From: Phaeoceros laevis
Lineage: Eukaryota > Anthocerotophyta > Anthocerotopsida > Notothyladales
Direction: 5' to 3'
Length of the DNA: 34,607 nt
NCBI GenBank assembly: GCA_049999765.1
Contig: JBNGIQ010008792.1
Coordinates: forward strand, 85,944-120,550
Positions 29,483-34,607 of the stretch are shown here, one piece after another. The notes below the pieces were generated by a model, which saw only the letters and a program-made list of their open reading frames with translations, was not told the origin of the DNA and made no database searches. The number at the start of each line of letters is the position of its first letter. Within the stretch, counting starts at the first letter, position 1. A program made the translations under genes and the position numbers.

Positions 29483-30632
29483 GGTGATAGTATCGATGCC
29501 TTGTTGTATGCACTATGTAGTGCCAAACTACATCGTAAGTAGCAAAGTTTCAAGCGGTTTCATTCGTTCCCTAAGTAGCATATATTGGAAAACAATCTTT
29601 TATCGAAGAAACCAAGTTTTCTGTAACTAAGCATCGAACATGGGTGAGCAAAAAAATTAGTAAAGTTTATGGCACGTGGAAATTTTGGCAGCGCTAAGAT
29701 CTAGACATCCTCAACCTAGCCTCAACAGTAACCCCTCTTCAACAGGCACTCAACCATGACAAGGCAGCTAAGAATATTGCATCCCCGTTGTACCAGAAAG
29801 TCGTGCGTCCTTCGATCTCAATCGAGTGACCTCCCAGCGACAATCCCCAACGTACCAGATGTGGAAGTCGATCAGTCCCAGACAGCGCATGTGGCCAAAC
29901 GACATGTCCCAGAAAGCCTCAATTCAAAGGTGTTCTCTTACACACATTCCTGCCTTTAGTACTTAGCAGGAAGACTCTAGAACTCTGAATCCCAGCCCGG
30001 CCACCTTCCTTGACTCCATGAGTCAAAATGTCAGGTCTGGCCTTCGATGGTTCCATTGAACCTGACCCAGCCTGTAAGAAAGAACACGGGTCTACATTGA
30101 TTCCATTGACACCCACCCTCTATCTATACTCCGCCTAAACCCTAACATACGCTTCACAGAAACCACGCCATAGTTGTGGCGCGTTCCCCCCCAGATTTGC
30201 TCAGAGCAATCTTCACCCTGGAGCAACACTCTTGCCTTTGGATCTTGGCATGCGTCGCAGTCCCGCTAAAGTAATTGGAGTAGATGCAGGTTCAACACTC
30301 GGGATCTAAGCTGTGGAAGTGCCAAGGACCAGAAGTGGCACTGAAAAAGACTTAGGAGGGGTCAAAAAATCCTCAACTCGACTCAATGGCCTTGCAGTCG
30401 GAACCGAAGCTGTAGAGCGTAATTGTTCCCGCCGTCAAAGTTCCTGAGTGATCGTGGCAATCACCCGAACCCAGGCCTTGGGGGCAATGTGTGTCTACCA
30501 AGCATCTGTTGCAGAAACTGGTTCGTACCCAACCCCCGTCCGAGCTAACGCTGCCGCAGAAGACTCAGCTTGCTCCGTCATAGGACCAGGAGGATGTCCA
30601 AACAGTACTGACTAATGGTAATGACACAAAAA
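29483..30632. other. Repeat debris without a supported gene
   Basis: No frame gives a recognisable protein. The part from about 30350 to 30632 directly follows the Ty3/Gypsy pol end on the - strand and may be the downstream untranslated tract or LTR of that element, though LTR ends cannot be fixed. Confidence 0.35.
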
Positions 30633-30941
30633 CTATGTGTTGCGGACAATGAAATGCCACACATCCAAACTCAGCTCAACAGAGAGGTGTTGATCCCCTA
30701 GCAGTCTGTTCTTGAAGTAAGGTCCCTCGTATTGATGCACCAGCTTGTTCTTCCGCAGGTTGGGATTCTTCACCCACACTAGGTCACCATGGAAAAAAGT
30801 CTCTAGATGTCCATGTTCTACAACTGCTCTCCTTCGATTGTATTCTTTGACATTTTGCATTTGCCGCTTGAGAATGGCCACCCGTGCCTCATGCTGAATT
30901 GCCTGCAGATTGGCGAGCAAACACACCATATGGCATTTCAA
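30633..30941 (-). mobile_element. Ty3/Gypsy polyprotein C-terminal fragment (integrase end)
   Basis: The 102-residue frame has EYNRRRAVVEHGHLETFFHG followed by DLVWVKNPNLRKNKLVHQYE and GPY, the integrase C-terminal (GPY/F) module that precedes or replaces a chromodomain in plant Ty3/Gypsy elements. No protease, reverse transcriptase or RNase H is present nearby, so it is a truncated remnant. Confidence 0.75.
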
Positions 30942-31140
30942 AGCCTCTGAGAATCACTGTCAGGCAGAGAAGGTCGTGGCATAGCTTGAAAACGCCATGG
31001 AAGGCGCATAGAACAGGGTCTCCACAGAAACGGTGACGAAATGCGGTCTCTAAAAATTAATGCCCAGATCAGTGAACCCTAAGAAGGATTTCTTTAGTTT
31101 CACGTTTTTGAATGAAAAATTGTGTGCAAAAAGGCTTTAT

Positions 31141-31583
31141 GCCATGTGTGTAACTCGGGTTTTCGCTTCCAAGACCAAAAGGCACGGCGCACGCATTGTG
31201 AAAAAAAAATCGCGACAACGAAAGTCGTGGGAGGACCTTAACTGAAAAATGCAGGCAGTTACCCTCGCTGTCCAAACAAGCCCCATGCCACGTTTGTAAC
31301 TCTATATTTCGCATTATATGACAAAAACGCACACCGCACGCACCTGTCGATACAACTTCGCGACAGTAGAAAGCATCGGAGCACCTACACACAAAAATGC
31401 CGCCAGGTACCCTTCTGCGCACTGGATGTCTAGTGCGCACTGGCCGCAGCCAGTATCGTGTGCCTGTCCATACAAATTCGCGACAACAGAAAGCGTCGGA
31501 GCACCTACACAAAAAAATGCCGCCGGGTACCCTTCTGCGCATTGGATGTCCAGTGCGCACTGGCCGCAGCCACTCTCGTGTGC
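31141..31583. repeat. 120-bp tandem repeat, two close copies plus an older unit
   Basis: 31341-31460 and 31461-31580 align base for base at a 120-base period with few changes (for example GGAGCACCTACAC at 31378 and 31498; CTGGCCGCAGCCA at 31439 and 31559). An older, diverged copy starts about 146 bases before 31287, aligning GCCATGTGTGTAACTC with GCCACGTTTGTAACTC. Because 120 is a multiple of three, the - strand frame carries a 40-residue repeat; no protein family is recognised. It sits just after the methyltransferase-like gene end. Confidence 0.9.
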
Positions 31584-31603
31584 CAACTACATGCCCGTGC
31601 AAT

Positions 31604-32446
31604 CTAAACGCCTTCCAAACCCTCTTGCCGTGCCTCCGCAGTATCAACATCCACGCCGGTGGCCTGGGCCTCACTCAAGTCAGCAGAATTAGGAGCTCCA
31701 CGAACAGTACTTACCGGGTCTCCCTGCATACCTTGGGTAGTAGAAATTGAGAGCAGGTCTAGCTGCTTCTGTGAATCCGGAACCACTTCATCTACGAGCT
31801 CAAGATTCTTCCTTGCTTGAATGTCCGCCATCATTGTAGCAGCGAGCCCCTTGCCCCTCAAAAGCACTTCTTGAATTGTCATATGCCCCAGAACCTGAGG
31901 CATGAAACCGCAAGGGTCGTGGCTGCCACCAGGTTTGGAGCCCTGCTTCCCCTTCATGGTCAAGTATGAGCCCCTCCCACCAGCAACCACGCTCATCATG
32001 GGCTCATTTCTGAAAACCTTCGTGCCAGAAAACCCACCCTGCTCCCCAACCTCTTGTGCTTCTGTGGGCAGGTTTTCCAGAGAGTTGATGCGCAAGGCAA
32101 TATGTTGAGTGCACCTGGGATCCAGATCAACAGCCACAGCATTCCGAGCTAGTTGTGCAGCTGCAACAATAGCTGACCCCGAACCTGAGCAGCCATCAAG
32201 CACCCACTCCCCCTCGGCTGTGAATATTCCAATGAGTTGCTTCATTAAACGCAAGGGCTTTTGGTAGGGAGACACCACCTTGTCATCTGCTGTCGTGTAG
32301 CACAGCTTGAGTTCCACAGCAGGGTGTGCAATCACATTTGTGACCCCAGCAGCACCCGGGCTCATGCTCAAAAATGCACCCACTGGCCGTGGGAATGCAG
32401 TCCTCCAGCTTTGACCCTGCAGCAACTGTGATAAAATCCAGTGCAT
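31604..32446 (-). pseudogene. DNA amino-methyltransferase AdoMet-binding segment (prokaryotic type)
   Basis: The - strand frame of 280 residues contains KVVSPYQKPLRLMKQLIGIF, then GEWVLDGCSGSGSAIVAAAQ and LARNAVAVDLDPRCTQHIAL. This is motif X (KP...L) followed by motif I (D-x-x-x-G-S-G-S) and an acidic strand end (VDLD), the order in beta-class N4-cytosine/N6-adenine DNA methyltransferases. The catalytic (S/D)PP(Y/W) motif, which in that class comes before motif X, is not visible upstream, so the enzyme is probably truncated or inactive. Residues after about 130 form a low-complexity tail. It follows a ParB-like segment in another frame. Family relatives in eukaryotes include laterally acquired N4-cytosine methyltransferases; a direct link is not shown. 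Confidence 0.6.
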
Positions 32447-33054
32447 CGTACAACTTCAGCTACTTTTGCTATACAGTATTCTAGTGACCTGCTGTCCAGC
32501 AATCGGTGATACTGAATTTTATCTCCATGCTTGCTGCTGTCCCAAGGTGGTATCATGCCAAGACGCTGGAAGACATCCAACTTCCAGTCCACATCACACT
32601 TGTCTCCTTTTGCCAGCCTGCCCACCAGCTCATGTCTAATGTACCTAACCCGATCTATGAACGAAAAAGATTTCCGACATTCCGCCATGGTATTGTGATC
32701 TGTTGCAAGCAGCCGCATCTCTTCCTCAGTGAGCCCTGCTAGCACATATCCCTCAAGCCACTGGAAGGCACACTTGTCTGGGCACTCAGCTGCAAGCCGA
32801 AGTCTAGCCTGGTATGAGTGGTTTCCTCCTAGCACATACAAAACATACTTGCCTCCATCGAAGTCCTCCATATCAAAATCACTGGCATGTGGGCACTGCC
32901 CAGGGTCCACAACAACAAGGAGGGGAAGCATTCCAGCAACCCATGGGCAGTGCTTCATTTTACTCATAAGTGTTTCGACCCACGGCATATCCAGCTCCCG
33001 CACAACAGCTGATTCACACAAGTCACCAGCTGGTTTGCACCACTCAACATGCAC
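32370..33054 (-). pseudogene. ParB-like (ParB/Srx fold) segment upstream of the methyltransferase
   Basis: The frame has DLCESAVVRELDMPWVETLM, then WVAGMLPLLVVVDPGQ and YVLYVLGGNHSYQARLRLAA, then TEEEMRLLATDHN. GGNH(S)xxA after a strand-rich stretch with a 'set value' valine triplet is the signature of ParB/sulfiredoxin-fold domains, found in partition proteins and in phage or plasmid ParB-methyltransferase fusions. It ends with FQRLGMIPPWDSSKHGD, which has no catalytic methyltransferase motif. A frame change at about 33050 separates it from the preceding part of the gene, and a second near 32450 separates it from the methyltransferase part. Confidence 0.55.
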
Positions 33055-34542
33055 CTGTAGTGTCTCTTGCTGGCTGCAACATTGCGAATCTTGTCCAGGT
33101 CAGTTTCCTGCTCCCCTTTCAATCTGTCGTCATTTGTTACAACTGCCGCGTCCTTGGCCTCCCGCACGAAATCTGGCAAGTCATCGTCCCTATTTGCTGC
33201 AGCTGCTTTGCCTGCCTTCCCCTTTTTTAATGCATTTGCTGCTGCCTTCCCCGGTGGCTTGTTCTCCTTGCCGCGTGCAGAGGTTTTTGGAGGCCTCCCC
33301 CGTTTGGGCTGTTGCTGCGGACTGTCTGCGCTCATGTCAGCCAGGACCTGCTGCCCCAACAATGCATCAACCCAATGTGTGTCACTCGGGTTGGCTCGAA
33401 CTCTCCGTCGCTGCGGAGTGCTGGCTTGCAGTGAATCCGGCACTGAGCAGTTGTCCTCAGGGTCCGAATGAGATGCATCGCCGTCACTATTGTCACCCGA
33501 ATCACCACCCCCGTCTGAGGCATTCCCATCATCACCATCTGTGTTGTCAAAGCCCTGGGCATCTGCATCAACCAAATGATGCTGGCTTTTGTTTCCACCG
33601 GATGACCCGTGCTTGCTTCCTCCTGTCGCAAGAGGACCCTTGGAAAATCGTCCGTCGGAAGTGCGGGCGGGACCAGGTGACGGCCTTGCCTGCAAAAAAT
33701 TGGTGGTGTCATTCCTGGCATCTCCATTGCCGGAAGCCAAGGACGGAGGCTTCCGGCCAAGTTTGGCATGAGTTTGAAACTCACTCACTGCATCCAAAGC
33801 AGCCTCGTGCAGGGCGTCGTGAAATTTTTTATGGTCCTGCACATGCAACTTGCTTGTTATGAAAGTATAACATTGGACACCATGCAATGGAAAGCTTCCA
33901 ACACATAAGCAGAATTAGCAGTGCGAATGTCATCTAACTTACACTTGTGGCCCCCAATGCCTTCACCAGTTTTTCACGAAAACTCTCTGGCTGACAACCT
34001 GCTGCGTCGAATACTTTCGGAGGCAGTATTAGCACCCTGATAGTCGGTGTTGCAAACTCCAAAGGCTCCTTTGGTTTCAAAGTCACTAGAGCCAGCACAG
34101 CCAGCTCTCCATTGTCCATGACATGTTGCGTGAAGAGTACCGCACCCGCATTATCCTTCCTGGCTGTAGGATCCAAGGTGGCTCCTTGGTTGATGAACAA
34201 GTAGACATGTTTACTTATGAGGGTATCCCGAGTTTGTGCTGTCCATGCTCGATCACGGACGTCCAACTTCGTAGTGTTCTTGTACAAATTACGTATCAAC
34301 TCCAGCTCTGTCAATATGTAGGGGTTGACAAACGAGGAACGACTTGAGGGCGAGACCTGAAACCCATGCTCAGATGGAGGCGTGGGCACAGTCCCAGCCG
34401 GCAGCGCGCCGGGCGTCCCGATTTCCTCCTCTTCGAGATGGAAAGCGCCAATATTTCCTCCTTTCCGACGTGCATGCTTGGCAGCCTTGGCTGCATTAGA
34501 GGTCTGACCACTTTGCGCACTTCTTTCCTTTCCAGGAGCCAT
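33054..34542 (-). CDS. N-terminal part of the ParB-methyltransferase-like gene; function unknown
   Basis: Starts at 34542 with MAPGKERSAQSG, a basic region (KAAKHARRKGG), and a globular part ending at a GT donor after 33943 (200 codons, phase 0). The next frame, reaching to about 33884, continues as HKKFHDALHEAALDAVSEFQ, then a long linker rich in Gly, Asp, Ser and Asn, then Lys-rich AT-hook-like GRPPK (from KRGRPPKTS), and a helix (LPDFVREAKDAAVV). The intron acceptor could not be fixed in phase, so one lesion may lie near 33885. An AT-hook and the domain order suggest a DNA-binding protein in the nucleus. No family is recognised for the N-terminal 200 residues. Confidence 0.5.
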
Positions 34543-34607
34543 CTACGAGCACAACCGAACTTGAAATCGTGAATGCAAAAAGGCATCGACACATCCAAGC
34601 ACCAGAC

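Noticed and set aside
32729-33862. 377-residue + strand open frame opposite the ParB/methyltransferase gene
   Set aside because: It is the antisense of the Ser/Asp/Gly-rich linker; Cys/His/Pro-rich low complexity with no domain, so the - strand reading with ParB and methyltransferase motifs is preferred.
1-34607. CRISPR arrays, rRNA genes or plastid/mitochondrial DNA
   Set aside because: No regularly spaced identical repeats, no rRNA core sequences and no organelle genes were seen.

Overview
The window looks like nuclear DNA of a seedless land plant. The genes are split by short GT-AG introns of about 40 to 500 bases (most under 300). They include plant-type proteins: a plastid anthranilate synthase alpha subunit, a VTE5-type phytol kinase, a CID/ataxin-2 protein and PPR-DYW remnants. 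A WDR92 homologue, a dynein-arm assembly factor, points to a lineage with flagellated sperm. The many small introns, mixed base composition and DYW-type PPR debris would suit a bryophyte-grade plant such as a hornwort, but that is inference and not read from a marker.

Layout. 1-391: 5' end of an F-box gene leaving the window on the left (- strand). 392-6475: repeat-rich DNA with short hairpins, a decayed tandem repeat, an LTR-like promoter block, two long perfect stem-loops side by side, and two fragments of a PPR-DYW gene in opposite orientations. 6476-24470: a compact gene cluster. It holds UBC13 (-), an ataxin-2/CID protein (-), a penta-EF-hand calcium protein (+), an IMP2-type mitochondrial inner-membrane peptidase (-), phytol kinase (+) and anthranilate synthase alpha (-). 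I traced complete exon chains, phase by phase, for UBC13, the penta-EF-hand gene, IMP2 and anthranilate synthase; ataxin-2 is traced except for two joins.

25223-27539: a visibly AT-rich island with an intronless WDR92 gene and a CIB-like (calcium- and integrin-binding) EF-hand gene interrupted by a 100-N assembly gap. Its composition differs sharply from both sides. 27540-31600: repeats, namely two tRNA-derived SINE-like units, a 126-bp tandem duplication, LINE and Ty3/Gypsy fragments, and a 120-bp tandem repeat.

31604-34542: the most unusual locus. On the - strand a lysine/acid-rich protein is followed by a ParB-like domain and then by an AdoMet-binding segment of a prokaryotic-type DNA amino-methyltransferase. 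It is broken by at least one frame change and lacks a visible catalytic (S/D)PP(Y/W) motif. It looks like a decayed, possibly mobile, ParB-methyltransferase gene.

Shared roles: phytol kinase and anthranilate synthase act in the plastid (tocopherol/phytol salvage; tryptophan). IMP2 acts in mitochondria, UBC13 in K63 ubiquitin chains, and ataxin-2 in mRNA control through poly(A)-binding protein. Gene order gives no sign of operon-like co-regulation.
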